Shown one piece after another: positions 36,213 through 45,100 of a stretch of DNA of 64,000 nucleotides. The position numbers and the translations under genes were made by a program. How positions within the stretch are numbered: the stretch's first letter is position 1; every line of letters starts with the position of its first letter. This DNA is from Arthrobacter alpinus (GTDB lineage: Bacteria > Actinomycetota > Actinomycetes > Actinomycetales > Micrococcaceae): positions 62,001-126,000 of the forward strand of contig NZ_FNTV01000001.1 of NCBI RefSeq assembly GCF_900105965.1, read 5' to 3'. Below the pieces are notes generated by a model that saw only the letters and a program-made list of their open reading frames with translations, did no database searches and was not told where the DNA came from.

Positions 36213-37685
36213 TTGAGCATCCGTCACTGGTTGAGCGACGCAGGCAATTTGGCCTGGATCTTCTTGGCCCTGCACATCATCCTTGGCGCCATCGCCGTGG
36301 CCTACATTTCGGCACGGCGCCGCCCGGCCACCGCCATTGCGTGGATGCTGACCATTATTTTTGTCCCGTACGTGGGTCTCGTCGCGTTCTTGTTGGTGGG
36401 CTTCTCCCGCCTTCCCAAGGCTCGGCGGGATAAACAAAAATTCGTCAATGAACTCATCCTCGACCGCACGGAGGGCTTCGACCAGCTCAGCCACAGGGAT
36501 GAATGGCCACAAGGCCTGGCCGGACTCGTTACCCTCAACAGCACCCTCGGTGCCTTGCCCATGGTGGGAGGCAACGACGTCGAACTTCTCCCGGACTACC
36601 ACGGCTCCATTGCGGCGATGGCCCAGGCCATCGATGAGGCGCGCGATTACGTCCACGTTGAGTTTTATATCCTGGTGGCCGATCAGGTCACGGAGCCTTT
36701 CTTCGCTGCGCTGGAGCGGGCCGTGGCACGCGGGGTCAGCGTACGAGTGCTCAGCGATCATCTGGCATCCCTCATGAACCCGGGGAGGAAGGCAACGTTG
36801 GCCAGGCTGGCGGCGATCGGCGCCGATTACCACGCCATGCTGCCGCTGCGGCCGTGGAAAGGCCACTGGCAACGCGTGGATCTGCGCAACCACCGCAAGC
36901 TGATGGTGGTCGATGGCCAGGTGGGCTTCAGCGGCTCGCAGAACCTGGTCCATGAAAGCTACAACAAGAAGAAGAACATTGCCCGCGGTTTGCGGTGGCA
37001 TGAACTCATGATGCGCATCCATGGGCCCGCCGTCAGGGAGCTCGACGCCGTTTTCGTCACCGATTGGTACAGCGAAACCGAGGATCTGCTGGTCCTGGAC
37101 ACCTCAGCTGTGGTGTTGGACCCGGCCCCGCACCGTGTGGATGTGCAGGTGGTGCCGAGCGGCCCGAGCTTTGAAAATGACAACAACCTCAAATTGTTCG
37201 TTGCCATGATTCACCAGGCCACCGAGCGGGTCAGTATTACAAGCCCTTACTTTGTGCCCGAGGATTCCATCCTGCTGGCCATGATCACGGCCGCCGGGCG
37301 GGGCCTTTCCGTGGAGCTGTTTGTCTCGGAAATTGGGGACCAGGCAATGGTTTACCACGCGCAGCGCTCCTACTATGAGGCGCTGCTGCGGGCCGGGGTG
37401 AAGATCTACTTGTACAAGGCGCCGGAGGTCCTGCACGCCAAACACTTCAGCATCGATGCCGATGTTGCGGTGGTTGGATCCTCCAACATGGATGTGCGAT
37501 CGTTCTCGCTCAACATGGAAATCTCGGTCCTGATTCATAGCGGATCCTTTGTGGATCAGCTGCGCGCCATCGAGGACGGCTACCGGGCCAACAGCCGTGA
37601 ACTGGAGCTGGCCGACTGGATCAAGCGTCCCGTCATGGAAAAGTTCTGGGACAGCGCAGCAAGGCTGACCTCCAACCTCCAATAG
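36213..37685 (+). CDS. cls: Cardiolipin synthase
   Basis: This membrane enzyme of the phospholipase D superfamily makes cardiolipin from phosphatidylglycerol. Numbered from 36213, two N-terminal transmembrane helices (about 8-60) precede two HKD motifs: H227-K229-D234 (NHRKLMVVDG) and H408-K410-D415 (LHAKHFSIDADV). I propose a TTG start at 36213, as GGGGAG is nine bases upstream; ATG 36186 abuts the hairpin arm and has no ribosome-binding site. That gives 490 residues, normal for the family. It ends nine bases before the convergent AI-2E gene. Confidence 0.93.
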   Translation: MSIRHWLSDAGNLAWIFLALHIILGAIAVAYISARRRPATAIAWMLTIIFVPYVGLVAFLLVGFSRLPKARRDKQKFVNELILDRTEGFDQLSHRDEWPQGLAGLVTLNSTLGALPMVGGNDVELLPDYHGSIAAMAQAIDEARDYVHVEFYILVADQVTEPFFAALERAVARGVSVRVLSDHLASLMNPGRKATLARLAAIGADYHAMLPLRPWKGHWQRVDLRNHRKLMVVDGQVGFSGSQNLVHESYNKKKNIARGLRWHELMMRIHGPAVRELDAVFVTDWYSETEDLLVLDTSAVVLDPAPHRVDVQVVPSGPSFENDNNLKLFVAMIHQATERVSITSPYFVPEDSILLAMITAAGRGLSVELFVSEIGDQAMVYHAQRSYYEALLRAGVKIYLYKAPEVLHAKHFSIDADVAVVGSSNMDVRSFSLNMEISVLIHSGSFVDQLRAIEDGYRANSRELELADWIKRPVMEKFWDSAARLTSNLQ

Positions 37686-37694
37686 CGGCGCCTG

Positions 37695-38843
37695 TCAGGG
37701 CCTGGGCTGCGCAGCCTTGGGTTTTGCTGCCTTTGCTGCCGCGCGCTGCTCAGCCAGCATTTTCTTGGCGTCATTCACGTCGCCAATGAACGGGCGCAGC
37801 CAGGCAGCTTGCGGGTGGGAATCTACCAGGATTGCCCTGGCAAACAAGGACAGCGGCACGGCCATCAGAGCCCCGAGTGGTCCCAGCAGGGCCGACCAGA
37901 AAATGACTGACAGGAAGGTCAGGGTCATGTTCAGGTTCACCGAGCCGGAGACGAACTTGGGCTGAATGATGGACTGAATCAGGGAGTTGATGACGCCGTA
38001 GAAAGCGACGACGGCGATAAAGGTGGGCAGGCCGCCTGCCAGCAGGGCCATGATGGCGGCGGGGACCAGTGAGATCCAGAACCCAATGAACGGGATGAAG
38101 CCGCACACAAAAGACAACAAGGCCCACAACCCCGCACCTGGCACACCCAGAACGAGCAGCAGCCCAAGATTTAGCGCTGCCACGATGGCACCAAAAACGG
38201 TTGTCATGACCATAAAGGAACGGGACAGTTTGGCGAAGTTGGTCAGCGCGTCAACGACCGGCGCCCGTTTTTTCTGCACCACGGCAAGAATCGTGGGGTA
38301 GTAGGTGGCATCGACGCTCATAAACATCAACAGCAGCAAGAGGAACACAGTCCCGGAACCAATATTCATGGCACTGCCCAGCAAGCCATAGGCCGTGTCC
38401 AGAAGAACCCTTAAGTCCACCGCCTCAACAATGGCTCGGACCTGATCGTCGCCGATCCCCAAGGAGTCGTGCAAGAAGACTCTCAGATCGTTGCCAAGCA
38501 AAGTTATTTGCGGGGCAAATTGCGGCAGGAGCAGTGTGAGCTGTACGGCAGATACCCACACGGAGGCCACAAGGGCAGCAATCACGGCATAGAGGGCCAC
38601 AATCGTGGACATGGTAGCCAACACCGCCGGCACGCCGCGGGCGATGAGCCGTTGCTTCAGGGGATAGACACAAATAGTCAGGATCAACGCCAAGAAGACC
38701 GGGCCCACAATGGAGGAAATCCGGCTGAGTCCAAAGAGGACAATGACAGCCGCGGCCAAACTGACAAGCACCTTGGTTCCGGAGGACTCTGAGGCCGAAT
38801 TGCTGCCAGAATCCGGCGCCTCCGATTGCTTTGACACGCTCAT
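37695..38843 (-). CDS. AI-2E family permease
   Basis: The 382-residue protein has about eight transmembrane helices and the family segments LALILTICVYPLKQRLIARGVPA, FIPFIGFWISLVPAAIMALLAGG and VSGSVNLNMTLTFLSVIFW. Family members move small solutes or ions, and some act as Na+/H+ antiporters; few truly export AI-2. The C-terminus is Lys/Ala-rich (RAAAKAAKPKAAQPRP). It is divergent from the thiolase operon. Confidence 0.88.
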   Translation of the reverse strand: MSVSKQSEAPDSGSNSASESSGTKVLVSLAAAVIVLFGLSRISSIVGPVFLALILTICVYPLKQRLIARGVPAVLATMSTIVALYAVIAALVASVWVSAVQLTLLLPQFAPQITLLGNDLRVFLHDSLGIGDDQVRAIVEAVDLRVLLDTAYGLLGSAMNIGSGTVFLLLLLMFMSVDATYYPTILAVVQKKRAPVVDALTNFAKLSRSFMVMTTVFGAIVAALNLGLLLVLGVPGAGLWALLSFVCGFIPFIGFWISLVPAAIMALLAGGLPTFIAVVAFYGVINSLIQSIIQPKFVSGSVNLNMTLTFLSVIFWSALLGPLGALMAVPLSLFARAILVDSHPQAAWLRPFIGDVNDAKKMLAEQRAAAKAAKPKAAQPRP

Positions 38844-38963
38844 AAACAGTCCGTTTCAGTGCTGCCACGAAATGCCCCAATGGCATTGAAAGCATCTTAT
38901 CGGGCTGCTGGCGAAATGAAAGGGACGGACTTCTTTCCAATGGCAGCCTCGCGTGTGCACTCT

Positions 38964-38980
38964 ATTGACACGGTGTCAAT
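38964..38980. promoter_or_regulatory. 17-bp operator palindrome at the beta-oxidation promoter
   Basis: ATTGACAC-G-GTGTCAAT is a perfect inverted repeat with 8-base arms. It contains TTGACA (38965-38970), an ideal -35 box, with a weak -10 (AACGAT) at 38988-38993. A repressor bound here would block the thiolase promoter. TetR-type regulators often use such sites, but no regulator gene for it is adjacent. Confidence 0.65.
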
Positions 38981-39020
38981 AAATCTGAACGATGGGCGGT
39001 AGGCCAATGGAAGGAATCAC

Positions 39021-40238
39021 GTGAGTGAACAGCCCGAAGCATTCATCTACGACGCCATCCGCACCCCTCGCGGCCGCGGTAAAAAAGGCTCATTGCACGG
39101 CACCAAGCCCATCGACCTGGTGGTGGGCCTGATCGACGCCCTGCGCGAACGCCACCCGGGACTTGATGAAACGCTCATCGATGACTTGATCCTCGGCGTT
39201 GTCTCACCCGTGGGCGACCAAGGCGCCGTCATTGCGCGTACCGCCGTGCTGGCCGCGGGCCTGCCTGACACCGTGGGTGGGGTGCAGCTCAACCGCTTCT
39301 GTGCCTCAGGCCTGGAAGCCGTCAATGTGGCGGCCCAGAAGGTGCGCTCGGGCTGGGACCAGCTGGTCATCGCCGGAGGCGTCGAATCCATGTCACGCGT
39401 GCCCATCGGCTCCGACGGCGGCGCCTGGGCGATGGACCCGGCCACCAACTACGACACCTACTTTGTCCCGCAGGGCGTGGGCGCGGACCTCATAGCCACC
39501 ATGGAGGGCTTCAGCCGGGAAGACGTGGACGTTTACGCCGTGCGCTCGCAGCAGCTGGCGGCCCGGGCCTGGGCTGAGGGCCGCTTCGCCAACTCCGTCA
39601 TTCCCGTGAAGGACCAGAACGGGCTGGTGGTCCTGGCCGTCGACGAGCACATGCGCCCCGAATCCACAGCCGCGTCGCAGGCAACCCTGCGCCCGGCCTT
39701 CGCCGCGATGGGCGGGGCCGGCGGCTTTGACGCTGTGGCGCTGCAAAAATTCCACGCCGTGGAGACTATCGACCACGTCCACACCGCAGCGAACTCCTCG
39801 GGAATTGTCGACGGCGCAGCCCTGGTCTTGGTGGGCAGCGCCGCGGTGGGTGCCCAGCTGGGGTTGACACCGCGGGCCAGGATTGTTGCCACGGCCACCT
39901 CCGGTGCCGACCCCACCATCATGCTCACCGGCCCCACCCCGGCCACGGAAAAACTGTTGCGGACCGCTGGCCTCACTGTCGATGACATCGACCTGTTTGA
40001 AATCAACGAGGCCTTCGCCTCCGTGGTCCTGAAGTACCAAAAGGACCTGGGCATCCCGGAGGAAAAACTGAACGTGAACGGCGGCGCCATTGCCATGGGC
40101 CACCCCCTCGGCGCCACGGGAGCAATGATCCTGGGCACCGTGCTGGACGAGCTGGAACGAACAGGCAAAAGGCGGGCCGTGGTCACGCTGTGCATTGGCG
40201 GCGGCATGGGCGTGGCAACGTTGATCGAGAGGGTCTAA
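39021..40238 (+). CDS. Acetyl-CoA C-acyltransferase (thiolase, FadA-like)
   Basis: It cleaves 3-ketoacyl-CoA to acetyl-CoA in beta-oxidation. The 405-residue protein has the nucleophile C94 ([12 protein letters not shown]), H361 ([15 protein letters not shown]) and the base C391 (TLCIGGGMG). GTG start with AAGGAA upstream. It opens an operon with the FadB-like gene four bases downstream. Chain-length preference is not shown. A palindrome overlaps its promoter. Confidence 0.95.
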   Translation: MSEQPEAFIYDAIRTPRGRGKKGSLHGTKPIDLVVGLIDALRERHPGLDETLIDDLILGVVSPVGDQGAVIARTAVLAAGLPDTVGGVQLNRFCASGLEAVNVAAQKVRSGWDQLVIAGGVESMSRVPIGSDGGAWAMDPATNYDTYFVPQGVGADLIATMEGFSREDVDVYAVRSQQLAARAWAEGRFANSVIPVKDQNGLVVLAVDEHMRPESTAASQATLRPAFAAMGGAGGFDAVALQKFHAVETIDHVHTAANSSGIVDGAALVLVGSAAVGAQLGLTPRARIVATATSGADPTIMLTGPTPATEKLLRTAGLTVDDIDLFEINEAFASVVLKYQKDLGIPEEKLNVNGGAIAMGHPLGATGAMILGTVLDELERTGKRRAVVTLCIGGGMGVATLIERV

Positions 40239-40242
40239 AAGC

Positions 40243-42408
40243 ATGAGCCAGACAAACACCATCCGCTGGGAGCAGGACGCCGACGGCGTGGTCATCCTGA
40301 CCTTCGATGACCCGACGCAGTCGGCCAACACCATGAACAGCGACTACGTTGCCTCCATGCAGGCCGCCGTGGATCGCCTCGTGGCAGAAAAGGACACCGT
40401 CACCGGCGTTGTCCTTGCCTCAGCCAAGAAGACGTTCTTCGCCGGTGGCGAGTTAAAGGACCTGATCGCTGCCACCCCGGCGGACAGCCAAAGGATCTTT
40501 GACCTTGGCCAGCAGGTCAAGGCCCAGTTGCGCACCTTGGAAACCCTGGGCAAGCCGGTTGTCGCCGCCATCAACGGTGCGGCACTGGGCGGCGGACTGG
40601 AAATTGCCCTGGCCGCGAACCATCGCATCGCTGCGGACACGCGCGGCTCCGTCATTGGCCTGCCCGAGGTCACTTTGGGACTGCTGCCCGGCGGTGGCGG
40701 CATTGTGCGCACGGTCCGGCTCATGGGCATTGCCGACGCCACCATGAAGGTGCTGCTGCAGGGCCAAAAGTACAAGCCCCGCAAGGCCCTGGAGGTGGGA
40801 CTGGTCCACGAAGTGGTCGACACCGTAGAGGAACTCATCCCCGCCGCGAAGGCCTGGATCGCCGCCAACCCGGAGGCCGTGCAGCCCTGGGATGTGCCCG
40901 GGTACAGGATCCCCGGAGGCACACCCAGCACCCCCGCCTTCGCGGCGAACCTGCCGGCGTTCCCGGCGAATCTCCGCAAGCAGCTCAAGGGCGCCAACTA
41001 CCCGGCCCCGCGCGCCATCCTGGCCGCCGCCGTGGAGAGCACCCAGGTGGATTTCGACACCGCCCTGGAAATTGAGTCGCGGTACTTCGTGGAGATGGTC
41101 ACCGGTCCTGTGTCCACCAACATGATCAAGGCGTTCTTCTTCGACATGGGTCACATCAGTGCCGGCGGCAGCCGCCCGGCGGGCTTCGAGAAGTACACGG
41201 CCAAGAAGGTGGCTGTGTTGGGCGCCGGCATGATGGGTGCCGGGATTGCCTATGTGTGCGCCCGCGGCGGCATGGATGTGGTCCTGAAGGACATTTCCCT
41301 CGAGGCCGCCGAGCGCGGCAAGGCCTATTCGAGGACGCTTACGGACAAGGCTGTGGCACGGGGGCAGCAGACCCAGGAGGCGGCCGATGCGCTGCTGGCC
41401 CAGATCACCCCCACCGCCGATGCCGCGGACGTGGCGGGCGCGGACCTCGTGATCGAGGCCGTGTTTGAGAACGTGGCGGTCAAGCAGGCCGCGTTTGCAG
41501 AGATCCAGGACCTCGTGGACGGGGGCGCCGTACTCGGTTCCAACACCTCAACCCTGCCCATCACCACGCTCGCCGAAGGTGTACGGGAACAAGAGAACTT
41601 CATCGGCCTGCACTTCTTCTCTCCCGTGGACAAGATGCCGCTGCTGGAAATCATCGCCGGGGCCAACACCTCAGATGAAACGCTGGCACGGGCCTTCGAT
41701 ATTGCGCAACAGATCAAGAAGACCCCAATCGTGGTCAACGACTCCCGCGGCTTCTTCACCTCTCGCGTGATCGGCACGTTCATCAACGAGGCCATCGCCA
41801 TGCTGGGCGAGGGCATCGCGGCGCCGAGCATCGAGCAGGCGGGCCTGCAGGCCGGCTACCCGGCCGCACCGCTGCAACTGGCCGATGAGTTGAATTTGGC
41901 GCTGCTCTCCAAGATCCAGAAGGAGACCAAGGCCGGGCTGGAGGCCGACGGCGGCGTTCAACGGTACCGCCACCACCCCGGCTACGACCTGGTGGACACC
42001 ATGCTGGACACGTTTGGGCGCAAGGGAAAGCTGGCCGGCGCCGGCTTCTACAACTACGCCGACGGTCACCGCACGGGCCTATGGGAGGGCTTGGCCGAAA
42101 ACTATGGCGGCACCGCGGAAATCCCCTTTGCGGACATGAAGGAGCGCATGCTCTTCGCCGAGTCCCTGGAGACGGTTCGGTGCCTCGATGAGGGCGTGCT
42201 GCGCAGCGTTGAGGACGCAAATATTGGCTCCATCCTGGGCATCGGCTTCCCCGCATGGACCGGCGGCGTGCTTCAGTACATCAACGGGTACCACGGCGGC
42301 CCGGCAGGTTTCGTGGCCAGGGCCCGTGAGTTGGCGGCCAGTTACGGCGAACACTTCCTGCCGCCGGCATCACTGGTGGCCAAGGCCAAGAAGGGCGAAA
42401 AGTACTGA
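40243..42408 (+). CDS. Bifunctional enoyl-CoA hydratase / 3-hydroxyacyl-CoA dehydrogenase (FadB/FadJ type)
   Basis: The 721-residue trifunctional-type alpha subunit catalyses the middle two beta-oxidation steps. Residues 1 to about 190 are a crotonase domain (KKTFFAGGELKDL and GAALGGGLEIALA with the catalytic Glu pair region). From about 323 comes an NAD-binding domain (VAVLGAGMMGAGIAYV) with ENFIGLHFFSPVDKMPLLEI, and then the C-terminal 3HCDH repeats. It should form a complex with the thiolase encoded just upstream. The stop and the next start overlap by one base. Confidence 0.95.
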   Translation: MSQTNTIRWEQDADGVVILTFDDPTQSANTMNSDYVASMQAAVDRLVAEKDTVTGVVLASAKKTFFAGGELKDLIAATPADSQRIFDLGQQVKAQLRTLETLGKPVVAAINGAALGGGLEIALAANHRIAADTRGSVIGLPEVTLGLLPGGGGIVRTVRLMGIADATMKVLLQGQKYKPRKALEVGLVHEVVDTVEELIPAAKAWIAANPEAVQPWDVPGYRIPGGTPSTPAFAANLPAFPANLRKQLKGANYPAPRAILAAAVESTQVDFDTALEIESRYFVEMVTGPVSTNMIKAFFFDMGHISAGGSRPAGFEKYTAKKVAVLGAGMMGAGIAYVCARGGMDVVLKDISLEAAERGKAYSRTLTDKAVARGQQTQEAADALLAQITPTADAADVAGADLVIEAVFENVAVKQAAFAEIQDLVDGGAVLGSNTSTLPITTLAEGVREQENFIGLHFFSPVDKMPLLEIIAGANTSDETLARAFDIAQQIKKTPIVVNDSRGFFTSRVIGTFINEAIAMLGEGIAAPSIEQAGLQAGYPAAPLQLADELNLALLSKIQKETKAGLEADGGVQRYRHHPGYDLVDTMLDTFGRKGKLAGAGFYNYADGHRTGLWEGLAENYGGTAEIPFADMKERMLFAESLETVRCLDEGVLRSVEDANIGSILGIGFPAWTGGVLQYINGYHGGPAGFVARARELAASYGEHFLPPASLVAKAKKGEKY

Positions 42409-43271
42409 TGGGTCCGGCGGACACGGTCTTCAGCCATCCCTGGACGGCCTTCGCTGTGGAAGAGGCCCCCACGCCGGGTGTCGCCGTCGTCCGCCTGACC
42501 GGGCCGGGACGCGGGAACATGATGGGGCTCGCGTTCTGGGCTGAGCTCCCGCAGCTCTTTGCCGCGCTCGATGCCGACGCCAGCGTACGCGCCGTGGTTC
42601 TGGCCGGCACCGGCAACAATTTCAGCACGGGCCTGGACGTGGCCGAGGTCTTGGGTTCATGGCTGGAACGCTTGGGGCCGGGCTCTCGCGCTCAAGCGGC
42701 ACAACGCACGGAATTACTCAGTGTCATCAAGTCTCTGCAGGACGGGGTTACGGCCGTAGCCACCTGCCAGAAACCCGTCATTGCCGCCGTCCATGGCTGG
42801 TGCATCGGCGGCGGCGTTGACCTGATCAGCGGTGCAGACGTGCGCCTGGCAAGTGCTGACGCCAAATTCAGCATCCGCGAGGTGCGGCTGGCCATCGTGG
42901 CGGATGTCGGCAGCTTGCAGCGCCTGCGCGGGATTGTCGGCGAGGGGCACCTGCGCGAGCTGGCGCTGACAGGCAAAGACATTTCTGCGCAGCGTGCCGA
43001 GAGGATCGGCCTGATTAATGAGGTGCTGGAGGATCCGGCATCGCTCATGGCGGCAGCGCTGGCGATGGCGGCGGAGATGGCCGCAAATTCGCCGTTGGCC
43101 GTGGCCGGCACCAAGGCTGTGCTCAACGAGGGCCGCGAGGAGGACATCGCGCGTGGCTTGCGTCATGTGGCGCTGTGGAACTCCTCGTTTCTGCACAGCG
43201 AGGACTTGCTTGAGGCCGTGGCCGCGATGGGTGTGACTAAAGCGGCTCGGGGTACTCCACCGGGTCGGTGA
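42408..43271 (+). CDS. Crotonase, probable delta3,5-delta2,4-dienoyl-CoA isomerase
   Basis: The 287-residue crotonase has the oxyanion-hole segments NFSTGLDVAEV and GWCIGGGVDLISGADVRL. The following IREVRLAIVADVGSLQRL carries the Glu and Asp seen in mitochondrial dienoyl-CoA isomerase (ECH1), plus Asp in GADVRL. That would let the operon degrade fatty acids with double bonds at odd positions. A plain hydratase is less likely, because the usual second Glu motif is absent. Start overlaps the FadB-like stop; the 3' end overlaps the convergent MarR gene by 35 bases. Confidence 0.82.
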   Translation: MGPADTVFSHPWTAFAVEEAPTPGVAVVRLTGPGRGNMMGLAFWAELPQLFAALDADASVRAVVLAGTGNNFSTGLDVAEVLGSWLERLGPGSRAQAAQRTELLSVIKSLQDGVTAVATCQKPVIAAVHGWCIGGGVDLISGADVRLASADAKFSIREVRLAIVADVGSLQRLRGIVGEGHLRELALTGKDISAQRAERIGLINEVLEDPASLMAAALAMAAEMAANSPLAVAGTKAVLNEGREEDIARGLRHVALWNSSFLHSEDLLEAVAAMGVTKAARGTPPGR

Positions 43272-43773
43272 AATCGCCGGAATCGCGACGGAAGCGGGCC
43301 AAAATCTGAGTCATGAAGCGCAAATCGGAGGCCGGCATGCCAGGGGTGGCAAACACCTCGGCGTTCAGTACAGTGGTGGCTTCCTCGGCGAGCCGGCGTC
43401 CGGCGTCTGTCAAGACCACCAGGGTTGCCCGCCTGTCTGTTGGGTGGGCCTCTCGGCGTACCATGGCATCTTTTTCCAGCCGATCCACCACACTCGTTAC
43501 AGATGTGGGATGGACCTGGAGGCGCGCGCTGGCACTTGCCATCGGCAGGGCTCCGTCGCGCGTGAAGGACAAAAGCCGCAGAAGTTCCAACCGGGCGTAG
43601 GAGAGGCCCAAGGGCTTGAGTGCGGCATCAACCCGGCTGTACATGAGTTGGTGGGCTCGCATGACGGAGGAAAAGGCGGCCATGCCGTCGGCGGCATCGG
43701 CCCAACCGTGGGCAATCCACTGGCGCTTGGCCTCGGCAATGGGGTCCATGGGCAGCGGGGTTGCAGGTGCCAT
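43237..43773 (-). CDS. MarR-family transcriptional regulator
   Basis: The 178-residue protein has a winged-helix domain: LSYARLELLRLLSF, the recognition region LQVHPTSVTSVVDRLEKDAMV and the wing RREAHPTDRRATLVVLTDAGR. Its 3' end overlaps the dienoyl-CoA isomerase-like gene and it is divergent from the cytochrome b gene. Repeated CTAGTA half-sites in the upstream gap (43859-43884) are its likely operators, so it should control itself and probably the cytochrome b and acyl-CoA dehydrogenase genes. The effector may be an acyl-CoA or aromatic acid. Confidence 0.9.
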   Translation of the reverse strand: MAPATPLPMDPIAEAKRQWIAHGWADAADGMAAFSSVMRAHQLMYSRVDAALKPLGLSYARLELLRLLSFTRDGALPMASASARLQVHPTSVTSVVDRLEKDAMVRREAHPTDRRATLVVLTDAGRRLAEEATTVLNAEVFATPGMPASDLRFMTQILARFRRDSGDFTDPVEYPEPL

Positions 43774-43858
43774 GGTGGTCCTTTCCGAACGAGTGGAGCA
43801 TTGTGGCGTGCCCGCCGTGAAGAAAATTCGCGGCTCCCCAATAATTTACTTTGGATAC

Positions 43859-43884
43859 CTAGTAAATACTAGTGGGGCCTAGTA
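43859..43884. promoter_or_regulatory. Overlapping CTAGTA operator sites, likely MarR-bound
   Basis: CTAGTA-AA-TACTAG (43859-43872) and TACTAG-TGGGGC-CTAGTA (43867-43884) share a half-site, giving three CTAGTA half-sites in 26 bases. They lie 86 bases before the MarR start and about 150 before the cytochrome b start. Confidence 0.65.
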
Positions 43885-44031
43885 TTCTTCAGATGAAGCC
43901 AAAGGGCGCCACGTGTTACACCACGAGTAGTCTCATATATCGGTACCTTGTGCAGAGACTGAGACAATGGATGCCACGTACAGCAGTATCTGCAGCGCAA
44001 GAAAAGTGCTCCCGAAAGAGGATTGTTAATC

Positions 44032-44985
44032 ATGTCGACCCCCACGAACAAGCAGGCCGCCGGCATCGCCGCTCGGTGGAAGGCCTTTGGCCTGCCCGCC
44101 AAAATCATCAGCACCGCGGTAACACTGGTGCTGATCTTGTTGGTCTTGGTGCTGGCCGCGCGCGGGTTGAGCAGCCTCGATGGTGTGAAATCGTTCCTGG
44201 CCACCTACCCGGGCCACTCCGATCTGCCCGACGGCGCGCCCGTGGGACTTCCGGCCTGGCTGGGCTGGCAGCACTTCATCAACATGTTCCTGATCCTGCT
44301 GATCATCCGCTCGGGCTGGCAGGTGCGTACCACCAAACGGCCCGCCGCCCATTGGATCCGCAACAACAAGGGCGTCATCAAGACCAAAAACGCACCCACC
44401 AAGATCAGCCTGGACCTGTGGTTTCACCTGACCTTGGATGCCTTGTGGGTCCTCAACGGCACTATTTTCATCGTGGTTCTCTTTGCCACCGGCCAGTGGA
44501 TGCGCATTGTGCCCACCAGCTGGGACGTGTTCCCCAACGCCATCTCCGCCGGGCTGCAGTACCTCTCGCTGAACTGGCCCACCGACAACGGCTGGGTTAA
44601 CTACAACGGCCTGCAACTGCTCACGTACTTCATTACGGTCTTCATTGCGGCCCCGCTGGCCATCATCACCGGCCTGCGCATGTCCGGCGCCTGGCCCAAG
44701 AATGCCAAGACCCTGAACAAGATCTACCCCATCACCGTGGCCCGGGCCGTCCACTTCCCAGTCATGCTTTACTTTGTGCTGTTCATTGTGGTGCACGTGA
44801 CGCTGGTTCTGGCCACCGGTGCCCTGCGCAACCTCAACCACATGTATACCTCCAGCGACGTGGTCAATTGGTGGGGCTTTGGCATCTTTGCCTGCTCCCT
44901 AGTTGTCATGGCGGCAGCCTGGTTCCTGGCACAACCTCTATTCCTTCGCCCCGTCGCATCCCTGATGGGCAAGGTCACCAAGTAG
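44032..44985 (+). CDS. Membrane cytochrome b (b561/hydrogenase-type) protein
   Basis: The 317-residue protein has about five transmembrane helices and four well-placed His residues, H81 (LGWQHFINMF), H132 (LDLWFHLTLD), H241 (ARAVHFPVM) and H255 (FIVVHVTL), consistent with two heme b groups. Such proteins pass electrons between quinones and a partner oxidoreductase. No molybdoenzyme or hydrogenase is adjacent; the nearest redox partner is the acyl-CoA dehydrogenase 115 bases downstream. I start at ATG 44032, after AGAGGA, rather than at the TTG nine bases earlier. Confidence 0.8.
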   Translation: MSTPTNKQAAGIAARWKAFGLPAKIISTAVTLVLILLVLVLAARGLSSLDGVKSFLATYPGHSDLPDGAPVGLPAWLGWQHFINMFLILLIIRSGWQVRTTKRPAAHWIRNNKGVIKTKNAPTKISLDLWFHLTLDALWVLNGTIFIVVLFATGQWMRIVPTSWDVFPNAISAGLQYLSLNWPTDNGWVNYNGLQLLTYFITVFIAAPLAIITGLRMSGAWPKNAKTLNKIYPITVARAVHFPVMLYFVLFIVVHVTLVLATGALRNLNHMYTSSDVVNWWGFGIFACSLVVMAAAWFLAQPLFLRPVASLMGKVTK

Positions 44986-45100
44986 TACGACGGCGGGACC
45001 GCCCACACAGCAATCCCGCCACACCCCCGGCGGCCAAGCCCCCACAACGGGCACGGCAGCAACATTCCACACCGCAATGACGCGGCACAAGGAGGCACCC

